A stretch of DNA of 64,000 bases from Splendidivirga corallicola (GTDB taxonomy: Bacteria; Bacteroidota; Bacteroidia; Cytophagales; Cyclobacteriaceae), in assembly GCA_030442035.1 (NCBI GenBank), contig JAUJEA010000016.1, forward strand, positions 85,139 to 149,138. Reading direction: 5' to 3'. Position 1 is the first letter of the stretch, and every line of letters starts with the position of its first letter. Shown one piece after another: positions 10,589-19,458 of the stretch. The translations under genes and the position numbers were made by a program. The notes under the pieces were generated by a model that had not been told where the DNA came from, searched no databases, and was given only the letters and a program-made list of their open reading frames with translations.

Positions 10589-10939
10589 TTAATTTCTGTC
10601 ATCTTCCCAGATCAATTTTTGATCCGCTGCCAGATCCCCAAAGTCCGGGCATTTTCCATCGCCTCTACCTGTAAAGCCTCCATCCGGTGCACAGATAAGA
10701 TTACAATCCTTGTCGTACAACAGACTTGGTATGTCACAACAACGAGGTGGAAAATAATAAACTGTCTGATTATCATACGTAAAGCTGTATACTTTGGCAG
10801 GGGGATTCCATACCTCTCCGGCGGCAATTTGATTGATGCTCTCCTGAATGCATGACGGAATTTCCTTCGAGAGATCTTCTTTCTTACAACCGTAAAAGGC
10901 AAAGGTTATTCCTAAGATGAATATCGTCAACTTTTTCAT
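10589..10939 (-). CDS. Small Cys-rich lipoprotein, possibly DUF6970-like
   Basis: From the ATG at 10939 the protein has 116 residues and a lipoprotein signal (MKKLTIFILGITFAFYGC), so it is probably anchored in the envelope after Cys. The mature part has the run VYYFPPRCCDIPSLLYD followed by CNLICAPDGGFTGRGDGKCPDF, with several Cys that could pair. I recall a Bacteroidota family (DUF6970) of this pattern but could not verify it. A longer frame to 10978 exists, but it lacks a better start and would bury the signal peptide. Function unknown. Confidence 0.75.
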   Translation of the reverse strand: MKKLTIFILGITFAFYGCKKEDLSKEIPSCIQESINQIAAGEVWNPPAKVYSFTYDNQTVYYFPPRCCDIPSLLYDKDCNLICAPDGGFTGRGDGKCPDFGDLAADQKLIWEDDRN

Positions 10940-11045
10940 TTTACCAATTATTAAGAGTTTTTGTCTCTGGAAAGACACGCGAAGAAACGTCTATGGTTGG
11001 ATTATGATTGCTAAGTTATCAACCTATCAGAACCTATGAGCCATG

Positions 11046-11528
11046 TCATAATTTTTTATACATAATATGAGCATCAACAAATCCAAGCTTTTGATGATCA
11101 AATGCTTCCGGAATAGTTCCAATAATCTTGAAACCATATTGTTTCCACAATTTTATAGCGGGCTCGTTGGTGCTTACAACAATGTTGAACTGCATGGCGA
11201 CATATCCCAGTAGTTTAGCCTGTTCGATAGAGTGTTCACACATTGATTTACCGATTCCTTTTCCTTGTGCTACAGGATGGACCATATAGGAACCATTGGC
11301 AATGTGTGCGCCGAGACCAACTTGATTTGGTTTAAGGATATACGTCCCCACTATTCGATCTTCAAGCTCAACCACATAAGTATCTATGTAATCAGCAGTC
11401 CAGTATTTTTTTAATTCTCCCTGTTGAGTATCAGGAGGGAAAACATAGGTGTCTCCTGTTTTGATAACTTCTCTGAATATCTCCCAAATTGCATCAATGT
11501 CTTCTTTCTTGGCTTTTCGAACGATCAT
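11046..11528 (-). CDS. GNAT-family N-acetyltransferase
   Basis: About 160 residues starting MIVRKAKKEDIDAIWEIF, the usual beginning of a GNAT fold; an alternative in-frame ATG at 11564 would add 12 residues. The acetyl-CoA pyrophosphate-binding motif A is VHPVAQGKGIGKSM (Q/RxxGxG), and NEPAIKLWKQYGFKIIG is the typical motif B end. It is expected to acetylate an amine on a small molecule or protein; the substrate is unknown. Confidence 0.9.
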   Translation of the reverse strand: MIVRKAKKEDIDAIWEIFREVIKTGDTYVFPPDTQQGELKKYWTADYIDTYVVELEDRIVGTYILKPNQVGLGAHIANGSYMVHPVAQGKGIGKSMCEHSIEQAKLLGYVAMQFNIVVSTNEPAIKLWKQYGFKIIGTIPEAFDHQKLGFVDAHIMYKKL

Positions 11529-11913
11529 TTTAACATCACTTGACTCAATGGTAATGATCGTCATTTTTAGCCATTGTTACAAAACAGCTGGAATGATCTG
11601 GGGTAAACCCATTTTAAATCCTGAAACAATGTCAAGAAATCCATCCGGTATGTTATCTGAAAAGCAGGTAGTATTGTGTGGAAGTGTTTAAGTTGAACCA
11701 AGTAAAGAAAATACCATTGAGATCAATATTTGACGATAATAAAAATACTTTTCTCTGGCATCAGTTTCCTTGCTTTTTAAATAAAAAAGTGATTTGTCGT
11801 ATTGCTTTTGTCTTGAATTTTTCATCTAAAATCTTGCTGGCTTGCTGTAATCCAAAACCTGGTAAGCATGGTTTCACACTTTTTGATCCGATTAAAATTA
11901 TACACCATTAATG
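11529..11913. other. Spacer without a supported gene
   Basis: About 385 bp between the GNAT gene and the first permease. Short open frames exist on the plus strand but show no recognisable protein pattern. No strong hairpin or promoter consensus was found. Confidence 0.5.
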
Positions 11914-14334
11914 TCATTCATCTCGCAAGGTGTCTACAGGGTTGGCTTTGGCCACTTTAAAAGTCAAATATCCCAATGTTGCCCAGGCAATGAATAAGAT
12001 AAGTAGTCCTGTTAGCAGAAAAACAGCCGGATTAATAGTAATTCGAAAAGTAAAATTTTGTAACCAATTATTCATGATCCACCATGCAATTGGTCCCCCG
12101 ATTAAAATGGCTATGGCCATCAGTTTGGTGAAGTCCTTGATGAGTAAAGTCATGAGTTCGGGAATAGAGGCTCCCAGTGCCTTTCTAACACCGATCTCCT
12201 TTGTCCTTTGACCAAATAATAATATGGCCAAGCCTAATAAACCGAAACAAGCAATGGTCGCAGCCAATAACGAAAACCCACTGAAGACCTGTGCCATTTT
12301 TTCCTCAGCTCTGTACTGCCGGTCAATGCTTTCATCAAGAAATGTGTATTCGAACTGAAAATCCTCGTCAAATACATTCCATGCGTTTCTTATAGATTCA
12401 ATTGTCCTGGTATAATCCTTAGAATTCAATTTAACCATAACATGGTTGAAATTTGAAGCCACCCGCATAATGATTGGACGAATGGGTTGATGCAAAGATT
12501 TAAAATGAAAATCCTTGACAACTCCTATAACGGTACCTTTAAACAAAGGACCATCAGCATTCCAAACAAGAGCTTCACCTATAGGGGTTTCAATATTCAG
12601 CGCCCTGACCGCGGTTTCATTAATGATAAAAGCCAGAGATGAATCCGTAGTATGATCTATGGAAAATCCTCGCCCTTCGATAACCTCAAGGTTCAGGGTT
12701 TTTAAAATGTCAAAATCAACCATAAATTCCGATGCATTCACAATATTCTGATCGTCGCGGCTTAGGTATATTGGATTCTGATTAAATTGCCCACCTGGTA
12801 CATTGGAAGCAGCAGAAACACTTTCCACTCCTGATATGTTGAGCAAGCTTGTTTTTAATTCCTGAAAATGGTCCGAAATATCACTGGACTTTGATGGAAT
12901 TACAATTACCTGTTCTTTACCAAAACCGAGATCTTTGTTTTTGATAAAATTTAATTGACCATAGATAATAATACTTCCTGTGATCAGGACCATGGAAATA
13001 GAAAATTGTAAAATCACGAGCGTTTTACTTAAGAACTTTCCTTTGGTACTCGCCTTAAAATGCCCTTTTAATATTTGTGAAGATTTTATGGAAGACAGGT
13101 ACAAGGCCGGATATATACCGGATATAACACCAACAAAACCTCCTACGGTCAATAATATTAATATCATTTCAGGTTGTTGGAAATAATTAATGTTCAGAGA
13201 TTTTCCCGTAACATTATTGAACAATGGTAAGGTAACTTCTATCAACAAACCCGTGATGATCAGTGCCAAAAGTGTTGTCAGGATTGATTCTCCAAGAAAT
13301 TGAGAGGCTATTTCCTTCCTGCTGGCACCTGATGCTTTTCTAACACCAATCTCTTTTACTCTTTCAATTGATTTACCTATGCTTAGATTGACAAAATTTA
13401 CACAGGCGATGATCAGGATAAAAAGGGCAGCAGCACTCATGATATATACATAGCCCATATTGCCATTGGATTCCAACTCCCAGCGTATATTGGATTTTAA
13501 GTGAATGTCTTCAAGAGGTTGTAATCTGAAAGCGGTGTTACTTATAACTAGTCTTTCCAATCTCTCCTGTGATATATCCAAATGTCCTGCAACCCAGGGC
13601 ATCAGCTTATCCTCAAGTGCCTGAATATTTGATTTTGGATGTAACTTGATATAGTTAAAATGTCCAAAATCAGTCCATTCGTAATATTCACTTTCGGGAT
13701 CAGAGAATGCCTTAAGCGTAACGTAGGAAACTAAAAAGTCAAAATGGAAATGTGCGTTATCAGGTACATTGGCAAATACACCTTCCACCTGTAGTAGCGT
13801 TTGGTCATCATTGATCGCCAGTTGTTTCCCAATAGGATCTTCCTGAGCAAAATATTTTTGTGCCATGGTTTCCGATATGAGTAATCCTCCAATGTTTCTG
13901 AGTACTTTGGTTTGATCTCCTCTGGTTAACTTAAAGGAAAAGACATCAAAAAAAGTACTGTCAACACTTAATACCCCCGGTTCATCAAACTGTATGTTTT
14001 TCTCCAGGTTCTTGATTGAAAATGTCTGTTTGGTCAGACCGGGTCCCCAAATAGGAGAGAGGCTTACCGCACTTACTACTTCGGGAAAGTCATTGACCAT
14101 TGCCTGTGCCATGGGATGGGGTGTTCTGGTCTGAGGATTGTCTGAAAACCAGGCAATACGATAAATGTTCTTGGAATTTTCATGAAATTTATCATAGCTC
14201 AATTCATTCTGGATGAATAGCAGGATCAGGATCACGCAGGCCATACCAATGCTCAATCCAGATATATTGATAGCCGAGTGTACTTTATTTTTTGCCAGGT
14301 TTCTGAGGGTGATTTTTATATAATTCTTTACCAT
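11914..14334 (-). CDS. MacB/FtsX-type ABC permease (paralogue 1, distal)
   Basis: 806 residues from the ATG at 14334 (the frame extends four codons to a TTG). One membrane segment near the N-terminus after MVKNYIKITLRNL is followed by a periplasmic MacB_PCD-type region, a first FtsX block (segments near residues 280-440, with GVRKASGASR), a second periplasmic region and a second FtsX block ending DTLRDE (with EIGVRKALGAS). This duplicated layout is typical of large Bacteroidota permeases. No ATPase gene is adjacent, so the partner must be encoded elsewhere. It is the last of four similar genes on this strand. Export or mechanotransmission role is inferred from the family; substrate unknown. 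Confidence 0.9.
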   Translation of the reverse strand: MVKNYIKITLRNLAKNKVHSAINISGLSIGMACVILILLFIQNELSYDKFHENSKNIYRIAWFSDNPQTRTPHPMAQAMVNDFPEVVSAVSLSPIWGPGLTKQTFSIKNLEKNIQFDEPGVLSVDSTFFDVFSFKLTRGDQTKVLRNIGGLLISETMAQKYFAQEDPIGKQLAINDDQTLLQVEGVFANVPDNAHFHFDFLVSYVTLKAFSDPESEYYEWTDFGHFNYIKLHPKSNIQALEDKLMPWVAGHLDISQERLERLVISNTAFRLQPLEDIHLKSNIRWELESNGNMGYVYIMSAAALFILIIACVNFVNLSIGKSIERVKEIGVRKASGASRKEIASQFLGESILTTLLALIITGLLIEVTLPLFNNVTGKSLNINYFQQPEMILILLTVGGFVGVISGIYPALYLSSIKSSQILKGHFKASTKGKFLSKTLVILQFSISMVLITGSIIIYGQLNFIKNKDLGFGKEQVIVIPSKSSDISDHFQELKTSLLNISGVESVSAASNVPGGQFNQNPIYLSRDDQNIVNASEFMVDFDILKTLNLEVIEGRGFSIDHTTDSSLAFIINETAVRALNIETPIGEALVWNADGPLFKGTVIGVVKDFHFKSLHQPIRPIIMRVASNFNHVMVKLNSKDYTRTIESIRNAWNVFDEDFQFEYTFLDESIDRQYRAEEKMAQVFSGFSLLAATIACFGLLGLAILLFGQRTKEIGVRKALGASIPELMTLLIKDFTKLMAIAILIGGPIAWWIMNNWLQNFTFRITINPAVFLLTGLLILFIAWATLGYLTFKVAKANPVDTLRDE

Positions 14335-14337
14335 ATC

Positions 14338-14509
14338 AATTAACAATTAGCAGTTAACAATGAACAGTTAATCTGTATGACATCTCTCTTGATTAGAAAG
14401 AATAGTAAGATGATTTTTATATTCTCTTTCATTTCTTTTGACATTCTAAGTTTTTAGTGGCTTACACAATCCTATTGTTAATTGCCAATTGATCATTGCT
14501 AATTGTCAT
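14338..14509. repeat. Inter-permease spacer with inverted AATTAACAA-type repeats
   Basis: The spacer is bounded by related, inverted AT-rich sequences: 14338-14372 (built on AATTAACAATTAGCAGTTAA) and 14475-14509 (built on TGTTAATTGCCAATTG). The central part shares blocks such as TTCATTTCTTTTGA with the spacer at 16896-17062. It could fold as a long stem-loop. Confidence 0.65.
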
Positions 14510-16887
14510 TCGTTTCTTAGCGAATGAATGGGATTGTTGAGTCCGGCCTTGATGGATTGGTAGCTCACGGTTATTAAGGCGATAAACATAGCTGCAATTG
14601 CTGCTAATAATACCATCCAAAGCTGGATATTAATTCTGTAAACAAAATTTTCCAACCACTTTTCCATGGCAAACCAGGCCAATGGAATACCGATAAAGCT
14701 TGCTATCATTACCAGTTTGAGGAGGTCCTTTGAGAGCAGTATAAAAAGTTGCACTAACCGGGCGCCCAATACCTTTCTGATGCCAATCTCTTTGATTCTT
14801 TTTTGTGTGGCAAAAGTGGCTAATCCAAACAACCCCATACAGGCAATGAACAATGCAATAGATGAAAATAAAATGATTATTTCTTTTTGCTTTTGTTCGG
14901 CTTGATAAAGTGCTTCGAAGCTTTGGTCCAGGAATTTATATTCCATCGGATACTTTTCTACCAGATTATCCCAAATACTTTCAATTTGATTAATGACTTT
15001 TTTTGGGGTATTGGTACTGATTTTAATAGCGATGGCTCGATGATCTTCAATCAGGGAGATGATCAAGGGATCAATTTTATTTTTTAGGGAAGCAAAGTGG
15101 TAGCTATCGATTACTCCTATGACCTGCCTGGGTAAAGAATCCAAAAAATTGTTTTGTATTTCCTTACCAATGGCCGTTTCATTGGTCCAGCCTAGGTACT
15201 TAACTGCTTCTTCATTAATAAGCAATGCCTCTGCAAAATCTGTTTGACGCTTTTCTGAAAAATCCCTTCCTTCCAGTACCTCAATATTAAATGTCCGGAG
15301 ATAATCATGGTCTGTAAAAACCGTTCGAAGCCTGATATTGCTTTTTCCTTCTTCAGGCAAGGTGAAAGAATAGTTGTCATGAAATCCTCCCGGTTCACCG
15401 GAAATAAAGGTCGCACTTGTAACATCAACTATATTTTCAAGCCGGTTTTTAAATGTTTCTTTTTTAGCTCGTATATCTGAATTATCCAGCGGGAGGATTA
15501 TGATATTCTCTTTGTTGAATCCCAGCTTTTTATTATTGACAAAATCAAGTTGTGCACTAACAATGATCGTGGCGATGATAAGTATAATGGAAATACAAAA
15601 TTGAAATATGACCAATCCCTTCCTGAGGAATGTTCCCCCTTTTCCTGTCTGAGATTTTCCTTTGAGCACTGTAGCCGGCTGAAAGGAAGACAAATAGACA
15701 GCCGGATAAAGTCCTGACAATGCACTTACAATAAGGATAAGTATAAAGGCAAAACCGGGATACAATAACCTGTCAAATGGAATGCTCAGATCTTCACCAA
15801 CAAAATTGTTAAAGAGAGAAAGCCCCACTTCCACCATAAGAAAAGCAATGAGCGTGGCTATAGTTGAATAAAGAAAAGCTTCAATGAAAAATTGTTGGAT
15901 CAGGTTATAACGGAGTGCTCCACTTGTTTTTCTAATACCAACCTCGAGTGCCCGACTGGCAGAACTGGCCGTACTTAGGTTTAGGAAATTAATGCAGGCA
16001 ATGACCAATATAAAAACAGCGATGATAGAAAAGATAACCACCATGGTCTCGTCTCCATGTTTGGCAAAATCGAATCCAACTTCGTTGTTGAAATAAACAT
16101 CCTCCAGAGGTTCCAGCGAGAGCCCCATTTTTGTGCCGGTATTTCTGAAATGATCACCAAAATATTTCTCCATGAACCAATCGAACCTGGTCTCAATTTC
16201 TTTATGGTTTTTATGTTCGGGAATTAGCACATAAGTGATGAAACCATTGCTCCACCAGTCTCCAAACCATCTTCGGTTTTTGACCAGATCGGTTGTGGCC
16301 AGCAGATCAAAATCGAGATGGGTATTGCCAGGGAAATCGTCCAGCACACCTGTTATTTTTAATTCAATGGTATTGTCTAGTTGTACCACTTTGCCTATTG
16401 GATTATCATCTCCGAAGTATTTTATGGCAGTGGCCTTCTTAATTACCAAACCATTAGGCTCTGATAAGGCGGTTTTTCGATCACCGTAAAGCAATGGATA
16501 AGAGAAGAATTCCAGGAAAAGGCTGTCAACGAGAAACAATTTACTTTCATTGAAAGATTTGTCCTGATAGGTAACTAATCCTGTATTGGGTAATACATGG
16601 GTGGTTTTTAATATTTCTCCTTCAAAATCAGTCAGCAGATGTGTGGCAAAGGGAGCAGAAGTGATACCAATTTTATAAACATTTCCTTCATCTCTTGATT
16701 CTCTTAAGACCCGATAGATCTGATCACCTTTTTCATGAAACTTATCATAGTTCTTTTCATTTTGAACAAATAAAAAAATGAACATACAACTCACTATCCC
16801 CAGGATCAAACCAGAGATATTAATAAAACCATATAGCTTATGCCTGAGCAAGTTTCTGAATGCGGAAATGATATAACTTTTGAACAT
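14506..16887 (-). CDS. MacB/FtsX-type ABC permease (paralogue 2)
   Basis: 793 residues from the ATG at 16887 (MFKSYIISAFRNLLRHK); an upstream in-frame ATG would add 13 residues translated from the AT-rich repeat and is disfavoured. Layout as in its neighbours: N-terminal membrane segment, MacB_PCD-like periplasmic domain, FtsX block with ALEVGIRKTSGALR, second periplasmic domain, and a second FtsX block with IKEIGIRKVLGARL, ending HSLRNE. Located in the inner membrane with large periplasmic domains. The ATPase partner is not in the window; the transported or signalled ligand is unknown. Confidence 0.9.
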   Translation of the reverse strand: MFKSYIISAFRNLLRHKLYGFINISGLILGIVSCMFIFLFVQNEKNYDKFHEKGDQIYRVLRESRDEGNVYKIGITSAPFATHLLTDFEGEILKTTHVLPNTGLVTYQDKSFNESKLFLVDSLFLEFFSYPLLYGDRKTALSEPNGLVIKKATAIKYFGDDNPIGKVVQLDNTIELKITGVLDDFPGNTHLDFDLLATTDLVKNRRWFGDWWSNGFITYVLIPEHKNHKEIETRFDWFMEKYFGDHFRNTGTKMGLSLEPLEDVYFNNEVGFDFAKHGDETMVVIFSIIAVFILVIACINFLNLSTASSASRALEVGIRKTSGALRYNLIQQFFIEAFLYSTIATLIAFLMVEVGLSLFNNFVGEDLSIPFDRLLYPGFAFILILIVSALSGLYPAVYLSSFQPATVLKGKSQTGKGGTFLRKGLVIFQFCISIILIIATIIVSAQLDFVNNKKLGFNKENIIILPLDNSDIRAKKETFKNRLENIVDVTSATFISGEPGGFHDNYSFTLPEEGKSNIRLRTVFTDHDYLRTFNIEVLEGRDFSEKRQTDFAEALLINEEAVKYLGWTNETAIGKEIQNNFLDSLPRQVIGVIDSYHFASLKNKIDPLIISLIEDHRAIAIKISTNTPKKVINQIESIWDNLVEKYPMEYKFLDQSFEALYQAEQKQKEIIILFSSIALFIACMGLFGLATFATQKRIKEIGIRKVLGARLVQLFILLSKDLLKLVMIASFIGIPLAWFAMEKWLENFVYRINIQLWMVLLAAIAAMFIALITVSYQSIKAGLNNPIHSLRNE

Positions 16888-16895
16888 AGGTTTTT

Positions 16896-17062
16896 CAATT
16901 AACAATTTGCAATTAACAATGAACAATTGAGTTGTTTAATATTCCATTCGTTGTGAAGCTGTAATGAAATAATTTTTATGTTCTTATTCATTTCTTTTGA
17001 TTTTATGGGTTTTAATTTGCTCAATGACAAATTGTTAATTGCCAATTGTTCATTGTTAATTG
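16896..17062. repeat. Inter-permease spacer with inverted AATTAACAA-type repeats (second copy)
   Basis: Related inverted edges at 16896-16930 (CAATTAACAATTTGC then AATTAACAATGAAC) and 17028-17062 (AATTGTTAATTGCCAATTG). The middle aligns with the 14338-14509 spacer, for example TTTTTATGTTCTTATTCATT against TTTTTATATTCTCTTTCATT. Confidence 0.65.
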
Positions 17063-19437
17063 TCTCTCAGTGTTTTCACAGGATTTACACGTGCTGCTTT
17101 GAGGGATTGATAACTTACGGTTATCCAGGAAATGATCAGTACAGCAATAGAAGCAATGATCAGTATATCTATGCCAACGTTGATTTTATAAGCAAAATCA
17201 TTAAGCCATTGATGCGCAATATACCAAGCGACCGGTATTGAAATTAGCATGGCAATAAATACCAAACGATTGTAATCTCTGATGAACAATTTGATCACAC
17301 TAAATACAGATGCACCAAGCACCTTTCTGATCCCAATTTCTTTTCGTCTTTGTTCTGCACTATATGAGGCCAAACCAAATAATCCCAAAATGGCTATTAA
17401 TATCGTAAGGCCTGTGAACGCCCAGAAGATTTTAGCCAGTTTCTGCTCCGATCTATAGTACTTATCAAAAGTTTCATCCAGAAAAGTATATTCGAATGGC
17501 TTATCTGGTACGTGTCGTTTCCATATATCTTCTAAAGTTTCCAAAAACTCAGAGAGATTTTCGGTCTTATACCTAATACCAAGTTGACTGTACAATTTAT
17601 TGTATGGCTTTATTTGTAGAATCAACGGTGTTATATGTTGTTTTAGGGAAAGGAAATGAAAGTCTTTCACGACTCCTATCACCTGAAATTCTTTCTCTAT
17701 CGATTCACGTGTATAAAAATTGTATTCCCGTTTGGAGACCCTTTTACCTATTGGATTGTCGCTCCATCCAAATTCTTTTACTGCTGATTCATTTATAATG
17801 ATTGAATTAATGCTATCACCAGGGAGCATTTCTGAAAAAGCCCTGCCTTGCTTGACCTCAATCCCCAAGGTTGTCATGAAATTAAAATCCACATAAGAAA
17901 TGCTTGCGGTTACAAGTCCTTCATTTTCTCCCAACCCCTCAGGAGTTACCGGTCCCGTCATAGTCATTCCCGGCATAGGGCCTACAGCTAAATTTTCTAC
18001 TTCATTCAACTGTTTAACTTCGTTCATAAAAGAGGACAATTTATCGCCTTTTAACGCAATCCTCTTGTTGGTCAGTAGTACATTCTCTTTATCGAACCCT
18101 AACCTTTTTATTTGTATATATTGTAGTTGCTTATGGATCACTATGGCGCCAATGACCAGTATCAATGTGATGGCAAATTGAAATACTACCAGAATTTCTC
18201 TAAACGATACATTGGTTTTCTTTCCATGTAAAATGCCTTTAAGGATATTTTGAGGACTAAAAGCGGAAAGAAAAAATGCCGGATAACTCCCGGCGATGAT
18301 ACTCGTGACAATAGTGGTAGCTAATAGTAGAGAAAATGTCTCAATTGAAAGTAATCGAAAATCAAGGGTTTTATCAGTTATTTGATTGAATAATGGTAAA
18401 GCAATTTCAACCAGAACACCAGCCAATAAAACAGCCACAAGAGTCAACATCAACGTTTCACCAATGAATTGGTACATAATCTGCCTTCTCGAAGCGCCAC
18501 TTACTTTTCTAATACCTACTTCCTTTGCTCGTCGCATTGATCTGGCGGTAGCCAGATTAGTGTAGTTAATACAAGCAATGAACAGGATAAGTAAGGCAAT
18601 ACAAGTAAATATATATACATAGCGAATATCACTGCCGGCCTTAAAAAAATCACCTTTTGGACCACTATATAGGTGGATTGAAGTGATAGGTTCCAATATA
18701 TAAGTATTTTCATCTTTGTCCGATTTACGATTTTTTATGAAAATCTCTTTTATCTTATCACCAATACCCTCCAACGAATAATCTTTCAATAACTTAGCAT
18801 AAGTTTGGTACATGCTCCAGCTCCATTCCTGCTCATCATCTTCAGAGAACTTATGTGGGATCACTATTTTAAAAGTAATATGAGAATTGGTTGGCGGGTC
18901 AGCTGCTATACCGGTAATTATTTTCTCTTTCCCATTCAGCTTAAGCGTTTTACCTATGGGATCCTCCAGGCCAAAATATTTATCAGCTAAGCTTTTGACG
19001 ATGACGATGCTTTCTTTATCAGATAGTACTTTATCGGGATTGCCGGCTAACAATTTAAAAGAGAAGAAGGAAAAGAAATCTGCATCCGCGCCAATATAAC
19101 CTGATTCATAAAAAGCGTCGATGCCATTGGTAATTAAAGGCCCGGCGTAACTGGCTAATCTTTGTGTAGCAATAATGCCAGGGATTTCGTTTTTCAACGC
19201 AGGAGCAAATGGTGTAGGCGTAAAGTAATTGACTTCTTTTTTCTTATTAACAAAGCCAATTCTATATAGATTGTCAGCATCCTTATGAAACTTGTCATAA
19301 CTCAATTCATCCAATACAAATAAAGAAATTAATAATACACAAGCTAACCCTACAGCCAATCCTGTAATGTTGATGAAGGAATATCCTTTATATTTTTTGA
19401 GGTTTCTAAAAGCTATTTTAAAGTAATTTTTTATCAT
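17056..19437 (-). CDS. MacB/FtsX-type ABC permease (paralogue 3)
   Basis: 793 residues starting MIKNYFKIAFRNLKKYKGYS. Same duplicated MacB_PCD/FtsX architecture, with the conserved cytoplasmic loop AKEVGIRKVSGASR after the first FtsX segment and RKEIGIRKVLGASV in the second block, ending KTLRDN. It lies only 21 nt downstream of paralogue 4, so the two are almost certainly co-transcribed. No ATPase or adaptor gene nearby. Function by family: ABC-type export or signal relay across the inner membrane. Confidence 0.91.
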   Translation of the reverse strand: MIKNYFKIAFRNLKKYKGYSFINITGLAVGLACVLLISLFVLDELSYDKFHKDADNLYRIGFVNKKKEVNYFTPTPFAPALKNEIPGIIATQRLASYAGPLITNGIDAFYESGYIGADADFFSFFSFKLLAGNPDKVLSDKESIVIVKSLADKYFGLEDPIGKTLKLNGKEKIITGIAADPPTNSHITFKIVIPHKFSEDDEQEWSWSMYQTYAKLLKDYSLEGIGDKIKEIFIKNRKSDKDENTYILEPITSIHLYSGPKGDFFKAGSDIRYVYIFTCIALLILFIACINYTNLATARSMRRAKEVGIRKVSGASRRQIMYQFIGETLMLTLVAVLLAGVLVEIALPLFNQITDKTLDFRLLSIETFSLLLATTIVTSIIAGSYPAFFLSAFSPQNILKGILHGKKTNVSFREILVVFQFAITLILVIGAIVIHKQLQYIQIKRLGFDKENVLLTNKRIALKGDKLSSFMNEVKQLNEVENLAVGPMPGMTMTGPVTPEGLGENEGLVTASISYVDFNFMTTLGIEVKQGRAFSEMLPGDSINSIIINESAVKEFGWSDNPIGKRVSKREYNFYTRESIEKEFQVIGVVKDFHFLSLKQHITPLILQIKPYNKLYSQLGIRYKTENLSEFLETLEDIWKRHVPDKPFEYTFLDETFDKYYRSEQKLAKIFWAFTGLTILIAILGLFGLASYSAEQRRKEIGIRKVLGASVFSVIKLFIRDYNRLVFIAMLISIPVAWYIAHQWLNDFAYKINVGIDILIIASIAVLIISWITVSYQSLKAARVNPVKTLRDN

Positions 19438-19458
19438 GATCTTTTGGGTTGTTTGGGC

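Noticed and set aside
10556..10902. Overlapping plus- and minus-strand frames around 10556-10902
   Set aside because: They are shadows of the small lipoprotein gene, whose signal peptide and Cys pattern show the true frame.
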